A stretch of DNA of 64,000 nucleotides from NCBI RefSeq assembly GCF_902833045.1, contig NZ_CADFDU010000005.1:62583-126582 (forward strand), in the 5' to 3' direction. The translations under genes were made by a program, and so were the position numbers. The notes beneath the pieces are model-generated. The model made no database searches and was not told the origin of the DNA. It saw only the letters and a list, made by a program, of their open reading frames with translations. The stretch is from Burkholderia sp. BCC0322 (GTDB taxonomy: Bacteria; Pseudomonadota; Gammaproteobacteria; Burkholderiales; Burkholderiaceae). Numbering within the stretch: the first letter of the stretch is position 1; each line of letters starts with the position of its first letter. Positions 1 to 9,155 of the stretch are shown one piece after another.

Positions 1-231
1 GCGATCGCGGTCGGCGAAGCGAAGATCGCGACGACCGAGGTGTCGCTGCTCGCGGCGAGCAAGCTGTTCGAGCTCGGTGGCAGCAAGTCGACCCTCGCGA
101 AATACAACTTCGACCGCCACTGGCGCAACGCGCGCGTGCATACGCTGCACGACCCGGTGCGCTGGAAGTATCACGCGATCGGCAACTACTACCTCAACGG
201 CGTGAAGCCCGCGCGCCATTCCTGGAACTGA
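1..231 (+). CDS. C-terminus of an acyl-CoA-dehydrogenase-fold flavoprotein, SfnB-like (partial)
   Basis: The reading frame is open from the first base and ends with TGA at 229-231, so only the last 76 residues are present. The end contains NFDRHWRNARVHTLHDPVRW followed by KYHAIGNYYLNG. This arrangement is typical of the C-terminal helical domain of SfnB/DszC-type FMN-dependent monooxygenases and acyl-CoA dehydrogenases, which act in sulfur acquisition. The N-terminal flavin-binding part lies outside the window, so substrate and exact subfamily cannot be judged. The next gene on the same strand starts 23 bases downstream and may be co-transcribed. Confidence 0.7.
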   Translation, partial: AIAVGEAKIATTEVSLLAASKLFELGGSKSTLAKYNFDRHWRNARVHTLHDPVRWKYHAIGNYYLNGVKPARHSWN

Positions 232-254
232 CCGGCTCCTGACGAGGCTAACCC

Positions 255-1703
255 ATGAGTCATCCAGCAAGCTCCGCGCAGGCACTGCCCGTGCGGAATG
301 CCGTACCCCAGGCAGGCGGCCTGCGGCGCAACTACCTGAGCCTGCCCGAACTGATCGCGCAGTCGATCGGCCTCGTCGGCGTGTCGGGCGGGATCGGCGT
401 GCTGATTCCCGCCGTATTCGCGACGGCCGGCAACGGCACGTGGCTGGCCTACCTGTTCGCGATCGTCGCGCTGCTGTTTGCGTCGTGGAGCATCTCGGTG
501 TTCGCGCGCGATTCGGCGTCGCCGGGCGCGTTGTATGCGTACGTGTCGGCCGGCATCGGGCCGGTCTGGGGCGCGATCTGCGGCTGGTCGTTGCTGATTG
601 CCTATGCGGTGGCCGCCGCGGGCATCCTGCAGGGGACGATCAACACGTTTCTGGTGCTGGGCCGCGAGACCGGGCTGCTCGGCAGTGCGACGCCGCTCGG
701 CGCGGTGCTCGGGCTGACGGTCGTCACCGCGTTCGCCGCGTGGTACATCGCGTTTCGCGACATCCGGCTGTCCACGCGCTTCACGCTGTTCGTCGAACTC
801 GCGACGCTGCTGCTGATTGCCGTCGTCGTGATCGGGACGATCGCGTTCGGCGGGCATCCGGTCGATCGCGCGCAACTGACGCTCGAAGGCGTGAAGCCGA
901 CGCAGCTTCAGCTCGGGATGGTGCTCGCGTTCTTCAGCTTCACGGGGTTCGAGAGTGCGACCGTGCTCGGTGCGGAAGCGCGCGACCCGTTCCGCGCGAT
1001 TCCGCGCGCGGTGCTGATCAGTGTCGTCGGGCCGGCGATCCTGTTCGTGATCGGCGCCTACGGGATGGTGAGCGCGTTTCACGGGCAGACGCCGCCGCTC
1101 GATCAGGTCGACGGCCCGCTCGCGGTGCTCGCGCATCGGCTCGGGGCCGGCTGGGTCGGTGTGCTGATCGACGCGGGCGTGGCGCTGAGTTTCTTCGCGG
1201 CGTTCTTCTCGTCGATCAATGCGGCGGCGCGGATCGTCTATACGTTCGGGCGGCAGGGCGTGCTGCATGCGTCGACCGGGCAAGCGCACGAGCGGAACGC
1301 GACGCCGCACGTCGCAGTGGCGCTGATTGCGGTGCTGGCGCTGGCCACTGCGCTGGTGTTCACCGCGCGCGGCACCGCACTGCTCGATTCATATGGCTAT
1401 CTCAGCTCGATCGCGACGTATGGCTGGCTGCTTGCGTACGTGCTGGTGGCGATCGGCGCGCCGCTTTATCTGCGCCGGCAGCACCGGCTGCGCGCGCGGC
1501 ACGTGGCGATCAGTGTCGTCGCGGTCGTGCTGCTCGCGATTCCGCTGGCCGGCAGCGTGTATCCGGTGCCGGCGGGCGTCTATGCGTGGCTGCCATATGT
1601 GTTCGTCGTGCTGCTGGCGATCGGGCTCGGGTGGTTTCTGGTGCTGCGCGTCCGGTTTCCGGAGCGCTTGCGCGAGCTCGAGGCTGAGTTGCTGACGAAG
1701 TGA
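255..1703 (+). CDS. APC-family amino acid/polyamine permease
   Basis: The 482-residue protein is hydrophobic throughout, with about 12 to 14 membrane segments. The first membrane segment carries SIGLVGVSGGIGVLIPAVF, the glycine-rich unwound helix that binds substrate in APC transporters. A second signature, FFSFTGFESATVLGAEARDP, corresponds to the conserved helix 6 region with the FExxxxLGxEA pattern. Its place directly after an SfnB-like gene suggests uptake of an organic nitrogen or sulfur compound, but the substrate is not readable from sequence. The length is normal for the family and the C-terminus ends in a charged cytoplasmic tail. The gene converges on the LysE gene. Confidence 0.85.
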   Translation: MSHPASSAQALPVRNAVPQAGGLRRNYLSLPELIAQSIGLVGVSGGIGVLIPAVFATAGNGTWLAYLFAIVALLFASWSISVFARDSASPGALYAYVSAGIGPVWGAICGWSLLIAYAVAAAGILQGTINTFLVLGRETGLLGSATPLGAVLGLTVVTAFAAWYIAFRDIRLSTRFTLFVELATLLLIAVVVIGTIAFGGHPVDRAQLTLEGVKPTQLQLGMVLAFFSFTGFESATVLGAEARDPFRAIPRAVLISVVGPAILFVIGAYGMVSAFHGQTPPLDQVDGPLAVLAHRLGAGWVGVLIDAGVALSFFAAFFSSINAAARIVYTFGRQGVLHASTGQAHERNATPHVAVALIAVLALATALVFTARGTALLDSYGYLSSIATYGWLLAYVLVAIGAPLYLRRQHRLRARHVAISVVAVVLLAIPLAGSVYPVPAGVYAWLPYVFVVLLAIGLGWFLVLRVRFPERLRELEAELLTK

Positions 1704-1775
1704 CCGAGCCGCGCCGACGCAGGCGTTCTTGCGTGACGGCGGGCCGATTCCGCTTCAGCGGCTCGCTCGCGGCCG

Positions 1776-2423
1776 TTACGCCACCCCGGCCATCCTCGAC
1801 GCATCGACCAGCATCTGCACGCCGAGCCCGCCGAGAATGAGCCCCATCGCCCAGCGCTGCGCGAGCAGCAGCGTCGGGCGTCCGAGCAGGAATTTCGCGA
1901 TGCGGCTCGAACCGATCGCCACCAGCCCGTTCGCGCAAGCGAATGCGGTGATCAGCAGCGAACCGAGAAACAGCGATTGCCCGAGCACGCTGCCGTTCCG
2001 GTAGTCGATGAACTGCGGCAGCAACGAGATGAACAGCATCGCGAGCTTCGGGTTCAGCACGCTGGTCGTCGCACCCATCGCGAGCAACCGGAGCGGCCGC
2101 TCGCTGGGCAACGCCTGCACCTCGAACGGCGAGCGGCCACCGGGCCTGACGGCCTGCCACGCGAGATACAGCAGGTATGCGGCACCGATCACGGCCAGCC
2201 CGCTGCCCGCATAGGGCACGCTCATGAACAGCGTCGTGATGCCGAACGCCGCGCCGAACATGTAGAACAGGTAGCCGATCATCACGCCGCCGAGTGAAAT
2301 GAGCCCCGCCGTGCGACCTTGCGCGATCGAGCGCGACATCACGTAGACCATGTTCGGCCCGGGCGTGACCGCGAGCATGCCGCCGATGACGAGAAATCCG
2401 TAGAGCGATCCGGACGTATGCAT
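1776..2423 (-). CDS. LysE/RhtB-family amino acid exporter
   Basis: A polytopic inner-membrane protein of about 215 residues. The N-terminus has the family signature PGPNMVYVMSRSIAQGRTAG (first helix and loop), followed by GGVMIGYLFYMFGAAFG and the mid-protein TTSVLNPKLAMLFISLLPQF, which matches the conserved NPK motif of LysE/RhtB exporters. I place the start at the ATG at 2423, because it sits just before the first membrane segment and has an AGGA-type ribosome site; the frame is open 14 codons further upstream. It is divergent from a LysR gene at 2534, the usual arrangement for an exporter and its regulator. The exported amino acid is unknown. Confidence 0.85.
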   Translation of the reverse strand: MHTSGSLYGFLVIGGMLAVTPGPNMVYVMSRSIAQGRTAGLISLGGVMIGYLFYMFGAAFGITTLFMSVPYAGSGLAVIGAAYLLYLAWQAVRPGGRSPFEVQALPSERPLRLLAMGATTSVLNPKLAMLFISLLPQFIDYRNGSVLGQSLFLGSLLITAFACANGLVAIGSSRIAKFLLGRPTLLLAQRWAMGLILGGLGVQMLVDASRMAGVA

Positions 2424-2499
2424 GTCTGATGATTCCTGCAACGAGTGAGGGCTGACGAGATGCATTGTCCGGCCGTGGAGGAGAACAGTAAAACGGGAT

Positions 2500-2522
2500 A
2501 AACTGAATCGATTAATCAGTTT
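2500..2522. promoter_or_regulatory. Inverted repeat between lysE-like and lysR genes
   Basis: Perfect 7-base arms AAACTGA and TCAGTTT are separated by nine bases in an AT-rich spacer between two divergent genes. It ends 11 bases before the LysR start codon at 2534. Position and symmetry fit a LysR-type binding site that controls both genes, which is inference. Confidence 0.45.
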
Positions 2523-2533
2523 TTCTGAATTCG

Positions 2534-3385
2534 ATGAAAAAGCTCGACCTCGATGTGCTCGCGATGGTGGTGGCCGTCGCCGAATCCGGATCGTTCGCGC
2601 AGGGCGCGCAGGCCGTGCACCGGTCGCCGTCGGCGGTGAGCATGCAGATCAAGGCGCTGGAAGACGCGCTCGGCAAGCCGCTCTTCATCCGCGACACGCG
2701 CAACGTGACGCCGACCGACGACGGCACGATGCTCGCCGAATACGGTCGCCGGATGCTGGCGATGCGCGACGAGGCATGGGCGTCGGTCGTGCGCCCGGAA
2801 ATCCGCGGCCGCGTGACGATCGGCGTGCCCGACGACTACATTTCGTCGCTGCTGCCGCAGGTGCTCGGCAAGTTCGCCGCGATGCATCCGCGCGTGGAAG
2901 TGCGCGTGATCGGCCAGCCGAGCAGCGCGCTCGTGCCGATGCTGAAGGACAACACGGTCGATCTCGCATGCCTCACGCGGATCAAGGGCGTGACCGGCGA
3001 GCTGATCCGGCTCGAACCGCTCGTCTGGGTCGGGTCGCCGAAGCGCAACGTGTGGGAAGAGCGGCCGCTGCCGGTGGCCTTCTTCACGCACGGCGGCAGC
3101 ATGGCGCGCGATCACGCGGTCAAGGCGCTGAACCGGCGGAAGATCCCGTACCGGATGTCGTACGAAAGCCCGAGCCACCTTGGCCTGCTCAGCATGGTGG
3201 AGGCCGGGCTGGCGGTCGCGCCGCTCGCGCGCTGCTGCATTCCCGATCATCTCGTGCAGCTGTCGGAAAGCCACGGGCTGCCGTCGCTCGGCGAACTCGA
3301 GGTCGTGCTCGCGCGCAGCGCGCAGTCCGCGCGCCCGCCGTGCGACTACCTGGCCGAGCAGATTCTCGGCGAATGGCGCACCTGA
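2534..3385 (+). CDS. LysR-family transcriptional regulator
   Basis: A 283-residue regulator with an N-terminal winged helix-turn-helix (residues about 3-62, including SGSFAQGAQAVHRSPSAVSM and ALGKPLFIRDTRNVTPTDDG) and a periplasmic-binding-protein-like effector domain from about residue 90. The length is slightly short for LysR proteins (usually about 300). It is divergent from the LysE-type exporter gene at 1776-2423, with a palindrome in the shared spacer, so it most likely activates that exporter in response to its substrate. The inducer cannot be deduced. Confidence 0.9.
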   Translation: MKKLDLDVLAMVVAVAESGSFAQGAQAVHRSPSAVSMQIKALEDALGKPLFIRDTRNVTPTDDGTMLAEYGRRMLAMRDEAWASVVRPEIRGRVTIGVPDDYISSLLPQVLGKFAAMHPRVEVRVIGQPSSALVPMLKDNTVDLACLTRIKGVTGELIRLEPLVWVGSPKRNVWEERPLPVAFFTHGGSMARDHAVKALNRRKIPYRMSYESPSHLGLLSMVEAGLAVAPLARCCIPDHLVQLSESHGLPSLGELEVVLARSAQSARPPCDYLAEQILGEWRT

Positions 3386-3407
3386 GCGGGCCGCCGGCGG
3401 TCGCGGT

Positions 3408-4304
3408 TCAGCACGACTTCAGCAGCCATTCGCGGAACGCGACGAGCGACGGCAGCGTCTCGTTCCCCGGCGGGTAGATCAGGTAGTAGCTGCGCTGGCT
3501 GGTGATCGCGTCGCCGATCGACACGAGCTCGTTGCGGCTCAGCTCGTCTTCCACCAGCACCTTCGGCACCAGCCCGATCCCCATCCCGGCCCGCACGGCC
3601 TGGATCAGGTGCGACGTGAGCTCGAAGCTCGGGCCGATGCGCATCTGCCGATGGTCGAGCCGATAGTGCGAAAACCATTCCGACCACGCCTGCTGGTTGC
3701 TCGTCACACCGAGCAGCGTCTGCTTCGCGGCCCATGCCGGCGTGCGTGCGCCGGCCTTGCGGCGGCTTGCGCTGCCCGCGTCCGGCGGCGCGATCGCGAT
3801 CAGGAACTCGTTGTACAGCCGGTGCGCGCGCAGGCCCGGCCAGTCGCCCGCGCCGACGGTAATGGCCGCATCGAGGTCGTCGTTGAGAAAATCGACGCCG
3901 CCGATCCGCGAATGAAGGTGCACGGTCACGCCCGGATGCGCGGCGTAGAAATCGTGCAGGTGCGGCAGCAGCCATTTCGAGCCGAATGTGGGCAGCGTCG
4001 CGAGCCGCAGCGTGCCGGCGCCCGCCTGGTGCGACATCGCCTGCAGCGTCGCGCCGCGGATGCGCCCGAGTGCACCGCTCAGCTCGGTGAAGTAGCGGCG
4101 CCCCACCTCGGTCAGCTTGACCGAGCGCCCCTCACGCCGGAACAGCGGCACGCCGAGCTGATCCTCGAGGGTCTGAACCTGCCGGCTGATCGCGCTCTGG
4201 CTCAGCGACAGCTCCTCGGCCGCGCGCGTATAGCTTTCGTGCCGCGCGGCGGCCTCGAACACGAGCAGCAGTGACATCGACGGGGTGAGGCGACGGTAAT
4301 TCAT
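3408..4304 (-). CDS. LysR-family regulator, GcvA-like
   Basis: About 298 residues beginning MNYRRLTPSMSLLLVFEAAA, a start typical of the GcvA/AmpR branch of LysR regulators. The helix-turn-helix (ELSLSQSAISRQVQTLEDQL) is followed by LFRREGRSVKLTEVGRRYF, and the effector domain contains ATLPTFGSKWLLPHL and HLHSRIGGVDF. I start it at the ATG at 4304; the open frame extends 19 codons further, but that part lacks family similarity. It is divergent from the YdiJ-type dehydrogenase gene at 4458 with about 150 bases between them, so it probably regulates that gene. The tail is convergent with the preceding LysR gene. Confidence 0.9.
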   Translation of the reverse strand: MNYRRLTPSMSLLLVFEAAARHESYTRAAEELSLSQSAISRQVQTLEDQLGVPLFRREGRSVKLTEVGRRYFTELSGALGRIRGATLQAMSHQAGAGTLRLATLPTFGSKWLLPHLHDFYAAHPGVTVHLHSRIGGVDFLNDDLDAAITVGAGDWPGLRAHRLYNEFLIAIAPPDAGSASRRKAGARTPAWAAKQTLLGVTSNQQAWSEWFSHYRLDHRQMRIGPSFELTSHLIQAVRAGMGIGLVPKVLVEDELSRNELVSIGDAITSQRSYYLIYPPGNETLPSLVAFREWLLKSC

Positions 4305-4457
4305 GAGTTTTATGCAATATTCGCCGGAGCAGAATTCGTTTGTTTCTCGCGAAATATCCAAAGATACTGGAATTCCCGGTCGCGTGGAAACTTGCTAAAA
4401 AATCATGTTTCGGCTGCGCGAGCCGGCCGGTTCCACCCACACTGCCGCCTTTAGCCC

Positions 4458-7400
4458 ATGTCGATCGTCTCGTTGCCCCGTCTCGCCAGCGCGCCCGCGC
4501 GTGCATACCGTGACTTTCTCGCCGCGCTGCAGGCTGCCGGATTCGCCGGGGAAATCCACGCGGACCATGCGAACCGGACGGTGCAGGCCACCGACAACTC
4601 GATCTACCAGCGCCTGCCGCAAGCGGTGGTCTGCCCCGCGCATACGGACGACGTCCGGCTGCTGGCGCGGCTGCTCGCGCAGCCCGCGCATCGCGACGTC
4701 GCGGTGGCCGCGCGCGGCGGCGGCACGGGCACCAACGGGCAATCGCTGACCGACGGCGTGGTCGTCGACCTGTCGCGCAACATGAACCGGATCCTCGAAA
4801 TCGACGTCGAGCGGCGCTGGGTGCGCGTGCAGGCCGGCGTCGTCAAGGATCAGCTCAATGCGGCACTGAAGCCGCACGGGCTGTTTTTCGCGCCGGAGCT
4901 GTCGACGTCGAACCGCGCGACCGTCGGCGGGATGATCAACACCGATGCGAGCGGGCAGGGCAGCTGCACGTACGGCAAGACGCGCGATCACGTGCTCGAG
5001 CTCGATTTCGTGCTGATGGGCGGCGAACAGTTGCACAGCGACGCGCTCGCGGACGACGAGCTGGAGCGCCGCTGCGCGCGGCAGGACCGCATCGGCAAGG
5101 TCTACCGCACCGCGCGGCGCATCAGCGACGACAAGGCGGCGCTGATCGACGCGAAGTTTCCGAAGCTCAATCGCTGCCTGACCGGCTATGACCTCGCGCA
5201 CCTGCGCGAACCCGATGGCCGCTTCAACCTGAACAGCGTGCTGTGTGGCGCCGAAGGCTCGCTCGGCTTCGTCGTCGAGGCGAAGCTCAACGTGCTGCCG
5301 ATCCCGAAGGTGTCGGTGCTGGTCAACGTACGCTACGCGGGCTTCATGGATGCGCTGCGCGACGCGCGCGCGCTGCTCGCGCACCAGCCGCTGTCGGTCG
5401 AGACGGTCGACTCGAAGGTGCTGCTGCTGGCGATGAAGGACTTCGTGTGGAGCAGCGTGGCCGAGTATTTCCCGCAGGACGACGCTCGGCCGACGCTCGG
5501 CATCAACCTGATCGAATTCAGCGGCGACGACGCGGATGACGTCGATGCGCGCGTGCGCGCGTTCGTCGACCATCTGCGCACCGATACGAGCGTCGAGCGC
5601 CTGGGCCACACGCTCGCGGCCGGCGACGACGCGGTGAAGCGCGTGTATGCGATGCGCAAGCGCGCGGTCGGCCTGCTCGGCAACGTGCAGGGCGAGGCGC
5701 GCCCGCAGCCGTTCGTCGAGGACACCGCGGTGCCGCCCGAAAACCTTCCCGCGTACATCGCCGAATTCCGCGCACTGCTCGACGGCCACGGGCTGCAATA
5801 CGGGATGTTCGGGCACGTCGACGCGGGCGTGCTGCACGTGCGGCCGGCGCTCGACATGAAGGACCCGAAGCAGGCGGCGCTGGTGCGGCCCGTGTCGGAT
5901 GCGGTGGCGGCGCTCACGCAACGCCACGGCGGCCTGTTGTGGGGCGAGCACGGCAAGGGCGTGCGCTCCGAATATGCGCCGGCGTTTTTCGGCGAGCTGT
6001 ATCCGTCGCTGCAGCAACTGAAGGCCGCGTTCGATCCGCACAACCAGTTCAACCCGGGCAAGATCGCGACGCCGCCGGACCCCACGATGCGGCTGCTGAA
6101 GATCGACGAAGTGCCGACGCGCGGCGACCACGACCGGCAGATCGACGAGCGTGTGTGGCAGCGCTACGGCACCGCGATGCACTGCAACGGCAACGGTGCG
6201 TGCTACAACTTCGACCCGGACGATGCGATGTGCCCGTCGTGGAAGGCGACGCGCGAACGCGTGCAATCGCCGAAGGGGCGTGCGTCGCTGATGCGCGAAT
6301 GGTTGCGCCTGCAAGGGCAGGCCGGCGTCGACGTCGTCGCGGCGGCGCGTGCGCGGCAGCCGTTCCTGAGCAGCCTTGCCGCGCGCTGGCGCAACAGCCG
6401 CGCGGCGCGCAACGGCGAAGCCGATTTCTCGCACGAGGTGTACGACGCGATGGCCGGGTGCCTCGCGTGCAAGTCGTGCGCGGGGCAGTGCCCGGTGAAG
6501 GTGAACGTGCCGGAGTTTCGCTCGCGCTTTCTCGAGCTGTATCACCAGCGCTACCTGCGGCCGCTGCGCGACTACCTGATCGGTTCGCTCGAATTCACGA
6601 TGCCGTGGATGGCGCGGGTGCCCGCGCTGTACAACGGGCTGATGCGGGCGGGATGGGTGCGCGCGGTGCTGGAGCGGCACGTCGGCATGGTCGACAGCCC
6701 GCTGCTGAGCCGCTTCGATCTCGCTGCCGTGATCCGTCGATGGCGCGTGAAACCGGCCGACCCGCAGGCGCTCGCCGCGCTGAGCGACGCGCAGCGCGCA
6801 TGCAGCGTCGTTATCGTGCAGGACACGTTCACGCGCTATTTCGATACCGAGCAACTGGCAACGCTGATCGAGCTGGCGGCGCGCATCGGCTTTCAAGTGT
6901 GGCTCGCGCCGCTCGCGCCGAACGGCAAGGCGCTGCACGTGCAGGGCTTTCTGCGCGCCTTTGAGCGCGCGGCGATCCGCAATGCGACGCAGCTGGCCGC
7001 GCTGGCGCGCTCGGGCGTCGCGCTGGTCGGCCTCGATCCGGCGATGACGCTCACGTATCGGCAGGAATACCTGAAGGTGACCGGGCTCACCGATGTGCCG
7101 AAGGTCGCGCTGCCGCAGGAATGGCTGCTGCAGGCACTGCCGGAAGTCGATACGGGAGCGGGCGCTGGCGGCGTGCCCACGGCGTACCGGTTGCTGCCGC
7201 ACTGCACCGAGAAGACCAATGCGCCCGACAGCGGCAAGCAATGGGCGCAGGTGTTCGCGCGACGCGGGCTGCGTTTGCAGGTCCAGGCGGCCGGGTGCTG
7301 CGGGATGTCGGGCACCTACGGGCACGAGGCGCGCAATCTCGCGACGTCGAAGACGATCTATTCGCAGTCCTGGGCGGCGCACGTGGACGGGCCGGAGGAC

Positions 7401-7517
7401 GAAGGCGAGGCGCTGGCGACCGGCTATTCGTGCCGCAGCCAGGTGAAGCGGATGTCGTCGAAGCAGGTGCGCCACCCGTTGCAGGCGCTGCTCGATCACT
7501 TGCGGGCGGCGGGGTGA
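4458..7517 (+). CDS. ydiJ: FAD-linked dehydrogenase/Fe-S protein of the YdiJ family
   Basis: This 1019-residue single-chain enzyme has the same architecture and almost the same length as E. coli YdiJ, reported as a D-2-hydroxyglutarate dehydrogenase. The N-terminal third is a PCMH-type FAD-binding domain (AARGGGTGTNGQSL, then SNRATVGGMINTDASGQGSC). The FAD-oxidase C domain follows, with FGHVDAGVLHVRP and ending FNPGKIATPPDP. A ferredoxin-like segment around residues 668-680 (CLACKSCAGQCP) would hold a 4Fe-4S cluster. The C-terminal part has CCG-type cysteine motifs (HCTEKTNAP, AAGCCGMSGTYGHE). Electrons from a D-2-hydroxyacid would pass from FAD through the clusters to a respiratory acceptor. 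The divergent LysR at 3408-4304 is the likely regulator. The exact substrate is inferred from family only. Confidence 0.88.
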   Translation: MSIVSLPRLASAPARAYRDFLAALQAAGFAGEIHADHANRTVQATDNSIYQRLPQAVVCPAHTDDVRLLARLLAQPAHRDVAVAARGGGTGTNGQSLTDGVVVDLSRNMNRILEIDVERRWVRVQAGVVKDQLNAALKPHGLFFAPELSTSNRATVGGMINTDASGQGSCTYGKTRDHVLELDFVLMGGEQLHSDALADDELERRCARQDRIGKVYRTARRISDDKAALIDAKFPKLNRCLTGYDLAHLREPDGRFNLNSVLCGAEGSLGFVVEAKLNVLPIPKVSVLVNVRYAGFMDALRDARALLAHQPLSVETVDSKVLLLAMKDFVWSSVAEYFPQDDARPTLGINLIEFSGDDADDVDARVRAFVDHLRTDTSVERLGHTLAAGDDAVKRVYAMRKRAVGLLGNVQGEARPQPFVEDTAVPPENLPAYIAEFRALLDGHGLQYGMFGHVDAGVLHVRPALDMKDPKQAALVRPVSDAVAALTQRHGGLLWGEHGKGVRSEYAPAFFGELYPSLQQLKAAFDPHNQFNPGKIATPPDPTMRLLKIDEVPTRGDHDRQIDERVWQRYGTAMHCNGNGACYNFDPDDAMCPSWKATRERVQSPKGRASLMREWLRLQGQAGVDVVAAARARQPFLSSLAARWRNSRAARNGEADFSHEVYDAMAGCLACKSCAGQCPVKVNVPEFRSRFLELYHQRYLRPLRDYLIGSLEFTMPWMARVPALYNGLMRAGWVRAVLERHVGMVDSPLLSRFDLAAVIRRWRVKPADPQALAALSDAQRACSVVIVQDTFTRYFDTEQLATLIELAARIGFQVWLAPLAPNGKALHVQGFLRAFERAAIRNATQLAALARSGVALVGLDPAMTLTYRQEYLKVTGLTDVPKVALPQEWLLQALPEVDTGAGAGGVPTAYRLLPHCTEKTNAPDSGKQWAQVFARRGLRLQVQAAGCCGMSGTYGHEARNLATSKTIYSQSWAAHVDGPEDEGEALATGYSCRSQVKRMSSKQVRHPLQALLDHLRAAG

Positions 7518-7610
7518 CGATCGGGCGTGGCGTTTCGCGTGGCCCGCGAGATGGCTTTCGTTTCAGCGTCGAGCGGTAGGCACTGTGCCGCTGTCGACGC
7601 ACGCCTGTGC

Positions 7611-7913
7611 TCAGGCGTCGGCTTTGGCCGTCTTGCTGGAATGCGGCTTGTCTGCCGCGGGAAACGTGCCGCCGCCGCGCGGCCGTTTCGGATCGATCCG
7701 CATCTGCCGGATCACGCGCCGGAAATCGATCTCGTGCGCGGCCATCGTGCCGATCAGTGTCGCGATGACCGCGAGGTGGGACGGGACCGTGCCCTTGCTC
7801 GAATAGTTCGTGATCGAGCTTTCGTTCATCCGGATCAGGCGGGCGAACTCGCGCGCCGTCAGCTGTGCCTTCTTCAACTCCTGTTGGAATTCCGCATACG
7901 CCATTGCACACAT
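7611..7913 (-). CDS. Small helix-turn-helix DNA-binding protein
   Basis: A 100-residue protein with a compact XRE/Cro-like fold: AQLTAREFARLIRMNESSIT followed by NYSSKGTVPSHLAVIATLIG. The C-terminal 30 residues are basic and low-complexity. The ATG at 7913 is preceded by GGAG at a suitable distance; an alternative ATG lies three codons in. Upstream on the same strand is the LIV-type binding-protein gene, which ends at 8001. No toxin partner is visible next to it, so it may simply be a small regulator. Confidence 0.7.
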   Translation of the reverse strand: MCAMAYAEFQQELKKAQLTAREFARLIRMNESSITNYSSKGTVPSHLAVIATLIGTMAAHEIDFRRVIRQMRIDPKRPRGGGTFPAADKPHSSKTAKADA

Positions 7914-8000
7914 GATGCTTTGTCTCCGTGAATCAGAAATCGGCCCGCGCGGCGCCGGCGCCGACGGGTGGCGTTCCCGTCGTGCCGGCGCGGCGGCGGG

Positions 8001-9155
8001 TTACATCTTCACCTGGTCGAGGAAGGTCTTCTTGCCGCTCTTGTAGCCGTAGATCGAGATGATCCCGTGCGTCAGATCGCCCTTCGAATCGAACGTCGTC
8101 GTGCCGATCACGCCTTCGTACTTCGTCGCCGGCATCGCCGCGAGGATCTTCGCGGGATCGGTCGAGTTCGCGCGCTTCATCGCGTCGACCGCGATGTAGA
8201 CCGCGTCATACGCGAACGGCGCATCGAACTTGATGCCCTGGTTGAAGCGCTTCTGGTACTTCGCGAGGAAGTTCGCGCCGCCCGGCATCTTCTCGAGCGC
8301 AGCGCCGGCCTGCGAGCACAGCACGTTGTCGGCCGCCGGGCCGGCCAGTTCGGCCAGCGAGTCGGTGCACACGCCGTCGCCGGACAGGATCTTCGCGCGC
8401 AGGCCGAGCTGCTTCGCCTGCTTCGCGAGCGGGCCGCCGGTGGCGTCCATGCCGCCGTACATGATCGCGTCCGGGTTCTCGCCCTTGACCTTCGTCAGAA
8501 TCGCGCGGAAGTCGACCGCCTTGTCGTTGGTCGCGTCGTGCGACAGGACCTTCAGGCCGAGCGCTTTCGCCTTCTTCTCGAACTCGTTCGCGAGGCCCTG
8601 GCCGTACGCGGTCGAATCGTCGATCACCGCCACGCTCTTCACGCCCTTCGACTGCGCGTAGCTCGCGAGCGCCGGGCCTTGCTGCGCGTCGGTCGCGACG
8701 ACGCGGTAGGTCGTCTTGAAGCCTTGCTGCGTGTAGGTCGGGTTCGTGGCCGACGGCGAGATCTGCACGATGCCCGCGTCGCTGTAGATCTTCGACGCCG
8801 GGATCGACGTGCCCGAGTTCAGGTGGCCGATGACGGCGACGACCTTGTCGTCGACCAGCTTCTGCGCGACCTGCGTGGCCTGGCGCGGGTCGGCCGCGTC
8901 ATCCTGCGCATCGAGTTGCAGCGTGATCTTCTTGCCGCCGATCGTGAGACCCTTCGCATTGATTTCCTCGACCGCGAGGCGCGCGCCGTTCTCGTTGTCC
9001 TTGCCGAGGTGCGAGATGCCGCCCGTCGTCGGTTCGACGCTGCCGATCTTGACGACCTGGTCGGCCATCGCGGTCGACGCGGCCGCGAACGCGGCGGCAG
9101 CCAGTGCGACGGTGATCAGGGGTTTGCAGCGCATGCCGACAGTGCTTCGTTCCAT
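8001..9155 (-). CDS. Periplasmic branched-chain amino acid binding protein, LivJ/LivK type
   Basis: 384 residues with a clear Sec signal peptide (CKPLITVALAAAAFAAASTAMA then DQVVKIG). The mature part follows the type I periplasmic binding fold: VKIGSVEPTTGGISHLGKDN at the start, VIGHLNSGTSIPASKIYSDA around the ligand pocket and QISPSATNPTYTQQGFKTTY in the hinge region. It would bind leucine, isoleucine, valine or a similar amino acid and hand it to a LIV ABC permease. No permease or ATPase gene accompanies it here, so the partner must be elsewhere. A strong GGAGAAGG ribosome site precedes the ATG at 9155. Confidence 0.88.
   Translation of the reverse strand: MERSTVGMRCKPLITVALAAAAFAAASTAMADQVVKIGSVEPTTGGISHLGKDNENGARLAVEEINAKGLTIGGKKITLQLDAQDDAADPRQATQVAQKLVDDKVVAVIGHLNSGTSIPASKIYSDAGIVQISPSATNPTYTQQGFKTTYRVVATDAQQGPALASYAQSKGVKSVAVIDDSTAYGQGLANEFEKKAKALGLKVLSHDATNDKAVDFRAILTKVKGENPDAIMYGGMDATGGPLAKQAKQLGLRAKILSGDGVCTDSLAELAGPAADNVLCSQAGAALEKMPGGANFLAKYQKRFNQGIKFDAPFAYDAVYIAVDAMKRANSTDPAKILAAMPATKYEGVIGTTTFDSKGDLTHGIISIYGYKSGKKTFLDQVKM

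Noticed and set aside
4395-7499. A 1034-codon open frame on the minus strand
   Set aside because: It lies exactly antisense to the YdiJ-type gene, is rich in Arg/His/Ala/Gln as expected from the complement of GC-biased codons, and has no domain.
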